Assembly (NCBI RefSeq): GCF_007992455.1
Contig: NZ_BKAH01000004.1
Coordinates: 62,001 to 126,000, forward strand
DNA from: Microbacterium saccharophilum
GTDB taxonomy: Bacteria; Actinomycetota; Actinomycetes; Actinomycetales; Microbacteriaceae
Reading direction: 5' to 3'
Length of the DNA: 64,000 bases
Made by a program: the position numbers and the translations under genes. Below are positions 35,729 through 44,837 of this stretch, in pieces (within the stretch, counting starts at the first letter, position 1; every line of letters starts with the position of its first letter). The notes beneath the pieces were generated by a model. It worked only from the letters and a program-made list of their open reading frames with translations, searched no databases and was not told the origin of the DNA.

Positions 35729-36676
35729 ATGACGTCGCCCGCGATCAGCACGCACGCGCTGCGCAAGGACTACGGCCGCCACATCGCGTTGCACGGGCTC
35801 GACCTGCGCGTTCCGCGGGGCTCCGTGTACGGGCTGATCGGTCCGAACGGCGCCGGCAAGACCACGACCCTGCGGATGCTGCTGGACATCATCCGCCCCA
35901 CGTCGGGGGAGATCACCGTCCTCGGTGAGAACCCCCGGGCCGGCGGCGCGGCCCTCCGCCGGCGCATCGGCTATGTCCCCGGCGAGCTGCGGTGGGGGAC
36001 GCGCCTGCGAGGCGAGGCGCTGCTGCGCCACCTCGCCGAGATCAGCGGGCCCGTGCGGGCGGGGGCGATCCATGAACTCGCCGAGCGGCTCGACCTCGAC
36101 CTCACCCGCCCCGTGCGCATGCTGTCCAAGGGCAACCGCCAGAAGCTCGGTCTCGTGCAGGCGCTCATGCACGAACCCGACCTGCTCGTCCTCGATGAGC
36201 CGACGAGCGGCCTGGATCCGCTCGTCCAGCGGGAGTTCCTCGCTCTCATCCGGGAGGCGCGCGAGCGCGGGCAGACCGTGCTGCTCAGCTCGCACGTCCT
36301 CAGCGAGATCCAGCAGGCTGCGGACGATGTCGCCGTGCTCGCCGCAGGCAGGGTCGTCGCCGAGGGGCCGGTGGCCGACCTGCGGCTCGCGAGCGTCCGC
36401 CGCATCCACGCGATGCTCGCCGGGTCGACGGCGGACGAGGTCCGCAGCGCCCTGCAGAGCACCCCCGGCGTCGAGTCGCTCGAGGTCGCCGACGCGCCCT
36501 CCGGCGGCCTCGTACGGGTCAGCGCCACCAGCCGGGGCGACATCGATCCGGTGCTGCGCGTGCTCACCGCGTCGACGGTCCGGGAGCTGACGGTCGAGGA
36601 GCCCGACCTGGAGGAGTCCGTCCTCGGTCTGTACGAGGCGGAACCGCAGGCCCCGCGTCGACGAGGACGTCCGTGA
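35729..36676 (+). CDS. ABC transporter ATP-binding protein
   Basis: A 315-residue ATPase with Walker A GPNGAGKTT near residue 39, a signature-like LSKGNRQKLGL near 134, Walker B LLVLDEPTSGLDP near 154 and H-loop LLSSHVLSE near 187. The C-terminal 90 residues form the extra domain common in exporter ATPases of the antibiotic/ABC-2 type. The signature LSKGN replaces LSGGQ, as in many of these exporters. GAGGAGGAGGA precedes the ATG. Its TGA overlaps the permease GTG, so both are coupled. Confidence 0.92.
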   Translation: MTSPAISTHALRKDYGRHIALHGLDLRVPRGSVYGLIGPNGAGKTTTLRMLLDIIRPTSGEITVLGENPRAGGAALRRRIGYVPGELRWGTRLRGEALLRHLAEISGPVRAGAIHELAERLDLDLTRPVRMLSKGNRQKLGLVQALMHEPDLLVLDEPTSGLDPLVQREFLALIREARERGQTVLLSSHVLSEIQQAADDVAVLAAGRVVAEGPVADLRLASVRRIHAMLAGSTADEVRSALQSTPGVESLEVADAPSGGLVRVSATSRGDIDPVLRVLTASTVRELTVEEPDLEESVLGLYEAEPQAPRRRGRP

Positions 36677-37491
36677 GCGGCGCGGCGGGCGTGCGGCAGG
36701 CGCCGCTGCCCATCCTGCGGCGCGCACTGACCGACGGGTGGCGGGGACTGCTGGGGTGGACGGTCGGACTCGCCGGCGTCGCGCTGCTCTACCTGCCGCT
36801 GTTCCCGTCGATGGCGTCGCCGGAGCTCACCGACGTGCTCGACGCACTCCCGCCCGCCCTCATCGAGACGCTCGGCTATCGGGACATCGGGACCGGGCCG
36901 GGGTACACGCAGGCGACCTTCTTCGGACTGATCGGCTTCGTGCTCCTCACGATCGCGTCGATCGGCTGGGGCGCCGCCCTCATCGGCGGCGCGGAGGAGT
37001 CCGGCCGCCTGGAGCTGACCCTCGCGCACGGCGTGGGCCGGGTCTCGTACGCGGTCCAGAGTGCCGCGGCCCTCGTCCTCAAGCTCGCGTGGCTCGGCGT
37101 CGCGGCGTGGCTGATCATCCGGGCGATCGAGGGACCGGCGCAGCTGGGTCTGGATGCCGGGAACCTCTGGGCGACCGTCGCGGCGTGGGTCGGCGCAGGG
37201 CTCGTGTCGGGCGCCGCGGCCCTCGCCGCCGGCGGGCTCACCGGCAGCCGGGCGTGGAGCGTCGGCGCGGGCGCCGGTGTCGCAGTCGCCGGGTACACCC
37301 TGCAGGCCGTCGCGAACAACAGCGCCGACCTCGACGTGCTACGCCGATTCTCGCCGTTCGACTGGGCGTTCGGCAGCGCGCCGCTGGCGAACGGCGCCGA
37401 CGTCGGCGGCCTCGGTCTGCTCTTCGGCGTCTCCGCCGTGCTCATCGCCGTCGCCACGCTCGGCCTCGCCCGCCGCGACGTGCTGGGGTAG
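36673..37491 (+). CDS. ABC-2 type permease of the exporter
   Basis: A 272-residue membrane protein with about six hydrophobic segments (about residues 30-45, 80-100, 120-145, 155-190, 195-215, 245-262) and a periplasmic-like loop after the first (FPSMASPELTDVLDAL). It is about half the length of full ABC-2 permeases of this kind, so it would work as a homodimer. GTG start at 36673 shares four bases with the ATPase stop. Substrate is unknown; the ATPase subfamily suggests drug or lipid export. It ends before a perfect 12-bp terminator stem. Confidence 0.85.
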   Translation: MSGAAGVRQAPLPILRRALTDGWRGLLGWTVGLAGVALLYLPLFPSMASPELTDVLDALPPALIETLGYRDIGTGPGYTQATFFGLIGFVLLTIASIGWGAALIGGAEESGRLELTLAHGVGRVSYAVQSAAALVLKLAWLGVAAWLIIRAIEGPAQLGLDAGNLWATVAAWVGAGLVSGAAALAAGGLTGSRAWSVGAGAGVAVAGYTLQAVANNSADLDVLRRFSPFDWAFGSAPLANGADVGGLGLLFGVSAVLIAVATLGLARRDVLG

Positions 37492-37526
37492 CCGCGCCGG
37501 CGGGATCCGGATACGCGGGCATGCAG

Positions 37527-37555
37527 AAAGGCCCCGGCGATCCGCCGGGGCCTTT
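37527..37555. terminator. Bidirectional terminator between ABC permease and glnA1
   Basis: AAAGGCCCCGGC (37527-37538) and GCCGGGGCCTTT (37544-37555) pair perfectly over 12 bp around a 5-nt loop. The A- and T-ends provide U-tracts in both directions. It separates the plus-strand permease from the minus-strand glnA1. Confidence 0.9.
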
Positions 37556-37567
37556 CCGTGGTGTGCG

Positions 37568-38992
37568 TCAGACCCCGAAGTACAGCTCGTACTCGAACGG
37601 GTGCGGACGGGCCGCGAGCGGCTTGATCTCGTTCTCGATCTTGTACTCGATCCAGGTCTCGATCAGCTCGGGCGTGAACACGCCGCCGGCCAGCAGGAAC
37701 TCGTTGTCGGCGCGGAGGGCCTCCAGCGAGTCCAGCAGGGAGTTCGGCACCTGCGGGATGTTCTTGGCCTCCTCGGGCGGCAGCTCGTAGAGGTCCTTGT
37801 CGACCGGCTCGTGCGGCTCGATGCGGTTCTTGATGCCGTCCAGGCCCGCCATCATCTGCGCCGCGAAGGCCAGGTACGGGTTGCCGGAGGCGTCGGGCGC
37901 ACGGAACTCGATGCGCTTGGCCTTCGGGTTGGAGCCCGTGATGGGGATGCGGATGGCCGCGGAGCGGTTGCCGGCCGAGTAGACCAGGTTGACCGGGGCC
38001 TCGTAGCCCTTGACCAGGCGCTTGTAGGAGTTCAGCGTCGGGTTGGTGAAGGCGAGGACGGCCGGCGCGTGCGCCAGCAGGCCGCCGATGTACCAGCGCG
38101 CGATGTCGGACAGCCCGCCGTAGCCCTTCTCGTCGTAGAACAGCGGCTTGCCCTCGAGCCACAGCGACTGGTGCGTGTGCATGCCGGAGCCGTTGTCGCC
38201 GAAGAGCGGCTTGGGCATGAAGGTCGCGACCTTGCCCCACTGCTCGGCGACGTTCTTGACGATGTACTTGAACTTGAGGATGTCGTCCGCGGAGTGGACC
38301 ATCGTGTCGAAGCGGTAGTTGATCTCCTGCTGACCGCCCGTGCCGACCTCGTGGTGGGCGCGCTCGAGGACGAGGCCCGCCTCGATCAGGTGCAGCGAGA
38401 TGTCGTCGCGCAGGTCGGCGGTCTTGTCGACCGGCGAGACGGGGAAGTAGCCGCCCTTGAAGGGGGTCTTGTTGGCGAGGTTGCCGCCCTCTTCGACGCG
38501 ACCGGTGTTCCAGGCGCCTTCCTCGGAGTCGACCGAGTAGAAGCTCGAGTTCTGCTTCACCTCGTAGCGCACGTCGTCGAAGATGTAGAACTCGGCCTCA
38601 GGGGCGAAGAACGCGGTGTCGGCGATGCCGGTGGAGGCCAGGTACTTCTCCGCCTTCTTGGCGACCTGGCGCGGGTCCTTCGCGTAGATCTCCCCGTTGC
38701 GGGGGTTGTAGATGTCGAAGATCATGATCAGCGTCTTCGCCTCGCGGAACGGGTCGAGGTACGCCGTCGACACGTCCGGGATGAGCTGCATGTCCGATTC
38801 GTGGATGTTCGCGAAGCCCCGGATGGAGGACCCGTCGAACAACTGCCCGACCGTGAAGAATTCCTCATCGACGGTCGAAGCGGGGATGTTGAAGTGCTGC
38901 TGGACACCGGGGAGATCCGTGAAACGGATGTCGAGGAACTTGACGTCCTCGTCCTTGATGAATTTCAGCACCTCGGATGAATCTTTGAACAT
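37568..38992 (-). CDS. glnA: Glutamine synthetase, main type I enzyme
   Basis: The principal ammonia-assimilating enzyme. The 474-residue protein is of the GSI-beta type: latch [17 protein letters not shown] near residue 54, [30 protein letters not shown], and [18 protein letters not shown]. The adenylylation site is Tyr402 in DLYELPPEE, so GlnE (30.2 kb) can switch it. The ATG at 38992 has GGAG 5 nt upstream; the frame opens earlier but the N-terminus [11 protein letters not shown] is standard. Its upstream region holds a two-box GlnR-type operator. It ends at the bidirectional stem at 37527-37555. Confidence 0.97.
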   Translation of the reverse strand: MFKDSSEVLKFIKDEDVKFLDIRFTDLPGVQQHFNIPASTVDEEFFTVGQLFDGSSIRGFANIHESDMQLIPDVSTAYLDPFREAKTLIMIFDIYNPRNGEIYAKDPRQVAKKAEKYLASTGIADTAFFAPEAEFYIFDDVRYEVKQNSSFYSVDSEEGAWNTGRVEEGGNLANKTPFKGGYFPVSPVDKTADLRDDISLHLIEAGLVLERAHHEVGTGGQQEINYRFDTMVHSADDILKFKYIVKNVAEQWGKVATFMPKPLFGDNGSGMHTHQSLWLEGKPLFYDEKGYGGLSDIARWYIGGLLAHAPAVLAFTNPTLNSYKRLVKGYEAPVNLVYSAGNRSAAIRIPITGSNPKAKRIEFRAPDASGNPYLAFAAQMMAGLDGIKNRIEPHEPVDKDLYELPPEEAKNIPQVPNSLLDSLEALRADNEFLLAGGVFTPELIETWIEYKIENEIKPLAARPHPFEYELYFGV

Positions 38993-39045
38993 GGAGTCTC
39001 CAAGATCGGGTGAGGAACGGGCCTGTCGAGAGCAGGCGTACAACG

Positions 39046-39051
39046 AACCTA
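39046..39051 (-). promoter_or_regulatory. -10 box of glnA1
   Basis: On the minus strand TAGGTT lies at 39051-39046, which would start transcription near 39039 and give a leader of about 47 nt. The position 17 bp further up (39069-39074) reads ACTGCC and is a poor -35, as expected for a promoter that needs an activator bound over it. Confidence 0.55.
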
Positions 39052-39061
39052 ACCGGATCCA

Positions 39062-39099
39062 GTTGCCCGGCAGTATCCCCCGTGTTTCGGGGATGTTAC
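39062..39099 (-). promoter_or_regulatory. GlnR-type operator, two boxes, upstream of glnA1
   Basis: Read on the minus strand: GTAAC-6nt-GAAAC-6nt-GATAC-6nt-GCAAC. The first half is a perfect match to the actinobacterial GlnR box (gTnAc-n6-GaAAc); the second half matches with one change in each pentamer. All spacings are exactly six. It covers the weak -35 region of glnA1, suggesting activation under nitrogen limitation as in Streptomyces. The divergent RDD gene starts only 24 bp beyond its far end and could also be affected. Confidence 0.75.
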
Positions 39100-39122
39100 G
39101 TCGCCGCCGTTAGGCTTGAGCG

Positions 39123-39524
39123 GTGGCAGACCTGAGGATCGAGAACAGCTATCCGGGGGAGCGGCTCGGGCGACCGACGACCGGTCCGCAGAGCGTGGCC
39201 CGCGTCGGCCGGCGTCTGGCGGCCATCGCGATCGACTGGGCCTGCGCCGTCATCATCTCGATGGCGTTCTTCTCCTACGACCCGATGGCCACGCTCGCCG
39301 TGTTCGCGGCGGTGCAGATCGTCTTCATCCCGACGATCGCCGGAAGCCCCGGCCACCGCCTCATGGGAATGCGCCTGACGATGCTCGACGGCGGATGGGT
39401 GGGGCTCTGGCGCCCCGTCGTGCGGACGCTGCTCCTCGTCCTCGTCATCCCGGCCGTCATCTGGGACCCCGACCAGCGAGGCCTGCACGACAAGGCCGTC
39501 GGGACGATCCTCGTCCGCAGCTGA
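39123..39524 (+). CDS. RDD family membrane protein
   Basis: A 133-residue protein with the RDD layout: ARVGRRLAAIAIDWACAVIIS near residue 26 with the Arg and Asp residues in the first helix, a second helix (TLAVFAAVQIVFIPTI) and a third near residue 100. The GSPGHRLMGMRL motif is typical. Function unknown, possibly transport. GTG at 39123 lies 6 nt after a TAGGCT box (39111-39116), hence leaderless. It is divergent from glnA1, and the GlnR-type site lies between them. Confidence 0.88.
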   Translation: MADLRIENSYPGERLGRPTTGPQSVARVGRRLAAIAIDWACAVIISMAFFSYDPMATLAVFAAVQIVFIPTIAGSPGHRLMGMRLTMLDGGWVGLWRPVVRTLLLVLVIPAVIWDPDQRGLHDKAVGTILVRS

Positions 39525-39547
39525 CCGGCGGAGCCCCGCCGCGGGAA

Positions 39548-40258
39548 TCAGCGCGGGCGCGGGGCGCGGGCGCGGAGCGGGTCGATGCCCTTGGGGATCG
39601 GCAGCGACGTGACCGACTGCGAGACCGAGTCGATGCGCTTGATGACCGCGGCCATCGTGGCGCGATCGACCTTCGTCGGCAGCGACTTGATGGCCCCGGC
39701 GAGCTTGCCGATGGGGATGTCGTCGTCGCCGTGGCCGACGTAGAAGACCTGCACGGGCACCCCCGAGGCGACGCGCTGCACCTTCATGCGCTCGTCGTTC
39801 ACGAGCCGCGTGAGACGGCCGCGGGCGCCCTCGGCGACGATGACGACGCCGCCTCGTCCGACGGCGCGGTAGACGGCATCCTGCGTCTTGGGGTTGATGC
39901 CGACGGGCATCTCGCTGGCGACCCACTTGCGGCCGAGGGAGGTGGACAGGATGTGGCCGGTGGCTCCCGGCATCCCGTCGATCTTCTTGTACATGGCGCG
40001 CGTCGACAGGCGGGTCATCGTGATCATGGCGGCCAGGAAGCCGAACATCAGACCGGAGATGCCCCACAGGATGATGCTCCAGATCGCCGCGGGCGGGATC
40101 AGGAATCCGATGAGGACGCCGAGACCGACCCCGAGGACCAGGATGCCGATGAGCAGCCACGGCAGCCACGGGTAGGCATCCTTCGTGAACGTGATCAGGG
40201 TGCGGATCTGGGCGAAGAAGCCGGGGCGCTTTTCGGGCGCGGAACTGCGGGATGCCAT
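39548..40258 (-). CDS. DUF4191 domain-containing membrane protein
   Basis: A 236-residue protein of the actinobacterial DUF4191 family. It has a short cytoplasmic start (RPGFFAQIRTLITFTKDAYPW), two helices (LLIGILVLGVGLGVLIGFLI and IILWGISGLMFGFLAAMITM at about 35-80) and a soluble domain with VYRAVGRGGVVIVAEGARGR. Function is unknown. The ATG at 40258 follows a TAGGCT box by 7 nt (complement 40266-40271). It converges with the RDD gene and is divergent from the next hypothetical gene. Confidence 0.9.
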   Translation of the reverse strand: MASRSSAPEKRPGFFAQIRTLITFTKDAYPWLPWLLIGILVLGVGLGVLIGFLIPPAAIWSIILWGISGLMFGFLAAMITMTRLSTRAMYKKIDGMPGATGHILSTSLGRKWVASEMPVGINPKTQDAVYRAVGRGGVVIVAEGARGRLTRLVNDERMKVQRVASGVPVQVFYVGHGDDDIPIGKLAGAIKSLPTKVDRATMAAVIKRIDSVSQSVTSLPIPKGIDPLRARAPRPR

Positions 40259-40375
40259 GGCTCCCAGCCTACCTTCGACGGGCGCCGAGTTCTTCACAGT
40301 CGCTCCGGCGCGACGGCACTCCACAGATGCCCGAGGCGTCCGGAGGACGGCTGCTGCACGGCGCACACTGACCGG

Positions 40376-41596
40376 ATGCCCCTACCCGCGGCCGCCGACG
40401 CCCTCGCCGCCCCCGCGCGGCTGCGCTCGGTCGTACCGGGGGAGCACCCGTATCCCGGCGTCGTGGTGGCCGGGGACCCTCCCCGGGTGTGGGTGGATGC
40501 CGACGACTTCCGCGACGGTCCCGCCTGGCGGGCCGATCCGGACGGTCATGTGCTCGGGCCGCTCGAAGTCGCGCGGACGCCCACGGATCACGCCGTCGTC
40601 CTCCCGCTGTGCACCAAGCGCCTCCGCGAAGCCGTCGTCCGCCGGGCACCGCTGTCGCGGGGCGAGGTCGTGACGGTGGCGGTCAGCCTGCTGCGCGGCG
40701 CCGTCGAGGCCGACGATCTCGGCGCGAGCCGTGGAGAGTGGTGGGTGACGGATGCCGGGCGTCCCGTGCTCGCCCTCACCGGGGAGACGCTGTGGCGGCC
40801 GGCGAGCGGGGAACTGCTCGCGCTGCTCGGACAGGAGCAGGACACGGACGTGGCGGAGGTGCTGGAGCGCTGCCGCGACGCGGTCGCCGATCCACGTCAC
40901 CTGGCGCGGGATGCGGCTGCCTGCGAGGACGCCCTCTTCGCCCTCGCAGAGCCTGCCGCGCTCGGCGCGCGCCTCACCCCGGTGCGCGCGCGAGACGTCG
41001 CGCGGGCGGCTCCGGCATCCGAGCAGCCGCCGCCGCGCGTCGTGGAGCTGGTCGCCCGGTGGCTGGATGCGGGGTTGGCCGACCGGCTCCGGGCGGCGCT
41101 GCCCCGGAAGGCCCCGGCGGCCCGGGAGCCGGGCGCCGCGGCAACGCGCCGACGGCGGGCGCCGTGGCTCCTCGGGGCGGGGCTCGCCGGCGTCATCGTC
41201 ATGGCGGGTCTGCTGTGGCCGGACGATGCGCCCCGCGGCGCCGAGCCGCCGGCGGACCCGTCGCCGAGCGCGCCGTCGGTCTCCGTCTCTCCGAGCGCGC
41301 CGCCCGGGACACCCGAGGAGGAGCGGTCGCAGCTCCTGGACGAGCTCGCCCGGTGCGTCGCGTCGCCGTGCGGTGACGCCGACCCGCGGGAGGACCCGCG
41401 GCGACCGATCCCCGCGGGGATCGCGAGCGATCTCCGGTCGGAGCGGCGCATCACGCTGCTCGACGAGTACGGCGGGGTGTCCGTGCTGCGCGTGGAGAGC
41501 GGCACCGGGGAGGTTCCCCCGCAGATCGCGGTGATCGTCCGGGACGACGAGAAATGGCTGGTCCGCGACGTCTACGACGTCGCGGACCAGCCGTGA
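40376..41596 (+). CDS. Hypothetical single-pass membrane protein
   Basis: A 406-residue protein I do not recognise. The first 230 residues are soluble, acidic and Leu/Arg-rich (for example VAVSLLRGAVEADDLGASRG). A basic RRRRAPWLLGAG leads into one membrane helix (LGAGLAGVIVMAGLLW, about residues 262-278), followed by a Pro/Ser-rich linker and a C-terminal outside domain with a Cys pair (CVASPCGDAD) and ITLLDEYGGVSVLRVESG. The layout (inside domain, helix, outside sensor-like domain) resembles membrane-linked regulators, but that is only a shape argument. A CACACT box is 6 nt before the ATG. Confidence 0.75.
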   Translation: MPLPAAADALAAPARLRSVVPGEHPYPGVVVAGDPPRVWVDADDFRDGPAWRADPDGHVLGPLEVARTPTDHAVVLPLCTKRLREAVVRRAPLSRGEVVTVAVSLLRGAVEADDLGASRGEWWVTDAGRPVLALTGETLWRPASGELLALLGQEQDTDVAEVLERCRDAVADPRHLARDAAACEDALFALAEPAALGARLTPVRARDVARAAPASEQPPPRVVELVARWLDAGLADRLRAALPRKAPAAREPGAAATRRRRAPWLLGAGLAGVIVMAGLLWPDDAPRGAEPPADPSPSAPSVSVSPSAPPGTPEEERSQLLDELARCVASPCGDADPREDPRRPIPAGIASDLRSERRITLLDEYGGVSVLRVESGTGEVPPQIAVIVRDDEKWLVRDVYDVADQP

Positions 41597-41614
41597 ATCA
41601 GGTTCGACCCGGGA

Positions 41615-43405
41615 TCAGATGCCGAGCTGTGCCTCGAACTGCGCGGCCTCCAGGCGGGCCTTGACGGCGCCGAGGAAGCGGGCCGCGTCGGCACCGTCGA
41701 TCGTCCGGTGGTCGTACGACAGCGCGAGGAAGACGTACGAGCGGACCGCGATCGCGTCCTTCCCGTCCACCGTCACGACGCCGGGGCGCTTGACGACGAC
41801 GCCGGTGCCGAGGATCGCCGACTGCGGCAGGAAAACGACGGGCGTGTCGAACAGCGCGCCGCGCGAACCGGTGTTGGTCAGCGTGAACGTGCCGCCCGCG
41901 AGCTCGTCGGGCTTCAGCTTGTTGTCGCGCGTGCGCGCGGCGAGGTCGGCGATCTCGTGGGCGATCTGCGCGAGGTTCTTCGACGCGGCGTCACGCAGCA
42001 CGGGCGTGAGGAGGCCCCGCTCGGTGTCGACCGCGATCGAGAGGTTCTCGCTCGCGGGGTAGACGATGTCGGTGCCGTCCACCGTCGCGTTGACGATCGG
42101 GTACGCCTGCAGCGCCTCGGCGGCCGCCAGGGCGAAGAACGGCAGGAACGACAGCTTGTCGCCGGTCTTCTCCTGGAACGCGCCCTTCACCTGGTCGCGG
42201 TACGACGCCAGCTTGGTGACGTCGACCTCGATGACCGTCGTCAGCTGCGCCGTCTGCTGCATCGAGGCGACCGCGCGCTCGGCGAGCACCTTGCGCAGAC
42301 GCGACATGGGCTGCGTCGTGCCGCGCAGCGGCGAGACCTCGAGTGCGGGAGCGGCCGGTGCGGCAGCCGCTGCCGCGGGTGCTGCGGCGGGGGCCTTGGC
42401 GGCCTCGGCGGCCTTGAGGACGTCCTCCTTGCGGATGCGTCCGCCGACGCCCGTGCCGGTGACGGTCGCGAGGTCGACGCCCTGCTGCTGCGCGAGGCGG
42501 CGGACGAGCGGGGTCACGTAGGTGAGCGCGTCCTCATCCGCGGCGGGCGCCGGTGCGGCGGCTGCCGCAGGTGCCGCGGCGGCCGGAGCCTGCGGGGCGG
42601 ATGCGGCCCGAGCCGGGGGGGCGGGAGCCTCCGGAGCGGGTGCGGCCGGAGCCGGGGCGGCGGGCGCCTCCTGCGCGGGGGCCGCCGGGGCCTCCTCCTG
42701 CGCGGGGGCCGCCGGGGCCTCCTGGGCGGGAGCGGCCGGAGCCGCGGGGGCGCCGGAGCCGATCCGGGCCAGCACGGAGCCGACGGCGACGGTCTCGTCC
42801 TCGCCGACGACGATCTCCTGCAGGACGCCGGCGAACGGGGCCGGGATCTCGGTGTCGACCTTGTCTGTGGAGATCTCCAGGAGCGGTTCGTCGGTCTCGA
42901 CGCTGTCGCCGACCTGCTTGAGCCAGCGGGTCACGGTGCCTTCGGTCACGCTCTCACCCAGTTCGGGGAGGACGACGTCCTTGGCGTCGCCGGACGGGGC
43001 TGCGGCGGGCGCGGCCTGCTCGGCGGGCGCCTGCTCGGCGGGCGCCTGCTCGGCGGGTGCCGCCTGCTCCGCGGGTGCCGCCTGCTCCGCGGCGGGCGCC
43101 TCGGCGGCGGGCGGGGCCTCCTGGGCTGGGGCCTCGGCGGCGGGCGCCTCGTCTGCGGACGCGCCGGAGCCGTCGCCGATCTTCGCCAGGACGGCGCCGA
43201 CCTCGACGGTCTCGTCCTCCTGGACGAGGATCTCCTCGATGACGCCGCTGATGGGCGAAGGGATTTCGGTATCCACCTTGTCGGTCGAGATCTCGAGCAG
43301 CCCTTCGTCGGCCTGCACGGTGTCACCGACCTTCTTGAGCCAGCGGGTGACCGTACCCTCGGTGACGCTCTCGCCGAGCGCGGGGAGGACCACGGATGTG
43401 CTCAT
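41615..43405 (-). CDS. sucB: 2-oxo-acid dehydrogenase E2, dihydrolipoamide acyltransferase
   Basis: Core acyltransferase of the 2-oxoglutarate (and in Actinobacteria usually also pyruvate) dehydrogenase complex. The 596 residues comprise two lipoyl domains with the lipoylated Lys in [10 protein letters not shown] (Lys43 and about Lys178), Ala/Pro/Glu-rich linkers, a peripheral-subunit binding domain ([19 protein letters not shown] near 300) and the catalytic domain with [15 protein letters not shown] near the C-terminus. This matches the actinobacterial SucB type. AAGGAGA precedes the ATG, and TAAGCT (complement 43442-43447) may be its promoter. lpdA lies just upstream. Confidence 0.94.
   Translation of the reverse strand: MSTSVVLPALGESVTEGTVTRWLKKVGDTVQADEGLLEISTDKVDTEIPSPISGVIEEILVQEDETVEVGAVLAKIGDGSGASADEAPAAEAPAQEAPPAAEAPAAEQAAPAEQAAPAEQAPAEQAPAEQAAPAAAPSGDAKDVVLPELGESVTEGTVTRWLKQVGDSVETDEPLLEISTDKVDTEIPAPFAGVLQEIVVGEDETVAVGSVLARIGSGAPAAPAAPAQEAPAAPAQEEAPAAPAQEAPAAPAPAAPAPEAPAPPARAASAPQAPAAAAPAAAAAPAPAADEDALTYVTPLVRRLAQQQGVDLATVTGTGVGGRIRKEDVLKAAEAAKAPAAAPAAAAAAPAAPALEVSPLRGTTQPMSRLRKVLAERAVASMQQTAQLTTVIEVDVTKLASYRDQVKGAFQEKTGDKLSFLPFFALAAAEALQAYPIVNATVDGTDIVYPASENLSIAVDTERGLLTPVLRDAASKNLAQIAHEIADLAARTRDNKLKPDELAGGTFTLTNTGSRGALFDTPVVFLPQSAILGTGVVVKRPGVVTVDGKDAIAVRSYVFLALSYDHRTIDGADAARFLGAVKARLEAAQFEAQLGI
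43014..43095. repeat. In-frame tandem repeat in the sucB linker
   Basis: A 15-bp unit (GCCTGCTCGGCGGGC) occurs three times at 43014-43058, the last with one change, followed by two diverged 18-bp units. On the minus strand it encodes QAPAE-type repeats in the flexible linker between the two lipoyl domains. All units keep the frame, so length can change without breaking the protein. Confidence 0.75.
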
Positions 43406-43466
43406 GACCTTGTCTCCTTCAGAAATGTCGATGTCGTCTCTAGCTTAGTGATGCCCGACCGGGTGG

Positions 43467-44837
43467 TCAGAGCGCGTGGAGGGGCTTGCCCGCCAGGGCG
43501 AGGAACGCCTCGCCGAGCGCTTCGCTCTGCGTGGGGTGCGCATGGATGAGCGGTGCGAGGTCCTCCGGGTGGGCTTCCCAGCCGACCGCGAGCTGTCCCT
43601 CGGTGATGAGCTCGCCGACACGATCGCCCACCATGTGCACGCCGAGGACGGGGCCCTCGACCTGCCGCACGACCTTGACGATGCCCGCCGTGCCGAGGAT
43701 CTCGCTCTTGCCGTTTCCGGCCAGGTTGTACTCGTAGGCGACCACGGCGTCGCCGTGCAGTGCGCGCGCCTGCGCTTCCGTGAGGCCGACGGAGGCGACC
43801 TCGGGGCTGGAGTAGGTGACGCGGGGGATGGTGGACTCGGGAACCGGCACGGGGCTCAGGCCCGCGATCTGCTCGGCCGCGAAGATGCCCTGCTGGAAAC
43901 CGCGATGCGCGAGCTGCAGTCCCGGGACGATGTCGCCCACGGCCCACACGTGCGGGACGTTCGTCTGCAGCCGCTCGTCGACCGTGACGAAGCCGCGGTC
44001 GATCGTGACGCCGGCCTCCTCGAAGCCGAGACCCGCCGACGCGGGCCCGCGGCCCACGGCGACGAGGAGATAGTCCGCATCGATCGCGGTGCCGTCCTCC
44101 AGCGTCACCGTCACGCCGGCATCCGTCTGCGTCACGCCGGAGAACCGCACGCCGAGCTTCGCGGTGATGCCGCGCTTGCGGAAGGCCCGCTCGAGCGCCT
44201 TGCTGAGGGCGATGTCCTCGTTGGGCACGAGGTGCTCGAGCGCCTCGACGACCGTGACCTCGACGCCGAACGAGCGCCAGACGCTCGCGAACTCGACGCC
44301 GATGACGCCGCCGCCGAGGATCACGACCCGCGCCGGGATCTCCTCGAGCGCCAGCGCCCCCTCGCTCGTGATCACGCGTCCGCCGATCTCGAGGCCGGGG
44401 AGCGTGCGGCTGTACGAGCCGGTGGCGAGGATGACGTCGGCGCCGCGGTAGACGTCGTCGCCCACCGCGACGGCGCGGTCGGCGGTCAGGCGGCCCTCGC
44501 CGGCGACGACGGTGATGCCGCGCGCCTTGACGAGCCCCTCGAGGCCCGTGAACTTCTTCGCGACGATCCCTTCGCGGTAGGCCGTCACGCGGGAGATGTC
44601 GATGCCCTCGAGCGTCGCGGTCACCCCGACGTTGCCGGCGTCGCGGACGTGATCGGCCACCTCCGCGGCGTGCAGGAGCGCTTTCGTCGGGATGCAGCCG
44701 CGGTGCAGGCAGGTGCCGCCCAGCTTGTCCTTCTCGACGAGGATGACGGATTTCCCGAGCTCGGCGGCGCGGAGGGCCGCGGCATAGCCGCCGCTGCCAC
44801 CGCCGAGGATGACGACGTCGGCGGTGTGGTCGGTCAT
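43467..44837 (-). CDS. lpdA: Dihydrolipoyl dehydrogenase (E3)
   Basis: Flavoprotein that reoxidises the dihydrolipoyl groups of E2 with NAD. The 456-residue protein has the FAD motif ILGGGSGGYAAALRA at residue 10, the redox pair Cys43/Cys48 in GGTCLHRGCIPTK, the NAD motif VILGGGVIGVEFASV near 172, the FAD site VWAVGDIVPG near 300 and the interface His-Glu pair in HAHPTQSEALGEA near 435. The ATG overlaps the pepA stop as ATGA. sucB follows 62 nt downstream, so pepA, lpdA and perhaps sucB form one unit. Confidence 0.96.
   Translation of the reverse strand: MTDHTADVVILGGGSGGYAAALRAAELGKSVILVEKDKLGGTCLHRGCIPTKALLHAAEVADHVRDAGNVGVTATLEGIDISRVTAYREGIVAKKFTGLEGLVKARGITVVAGEGRLTADRAVAVGDDVYRGADVILATGSYSRTLPGLEIGGRVITSEGALALEEIPARVVILGGGVIGVEFASVWRSFGVEVTVVEALEHLVPNEDIALSKALERAFRKRGITAKLGVRFSGVTQTDAGVTVTLEDGTAIDADYLLVAVGRGPASAGLGFEEAGVTIDRGFVTVDERLQTNVPHVWAVGDIVPGLQLAHRGFQQGIFAAEQIAGLSPVPVPESTIPRVTYSSPEVASVGLTEAQARALHGDAVVAYEYNLAGNGKSEILGTAGIVKVVRQVEGPVLGVHMVGDRVGELITEGQLAVGWEAHPEDLAPLIHAHPTQSEALGEAFLALAGKPLHAL

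Noticed and set aside
33728..36727. Long minus-strand frame opposite the metal ATPase and ABC ATPase genes
   Set aside because: Only its 3' end (33260-33727) encodes a real protein, the stress protein; the rest mirrors plus-strand genes and shows no domain.
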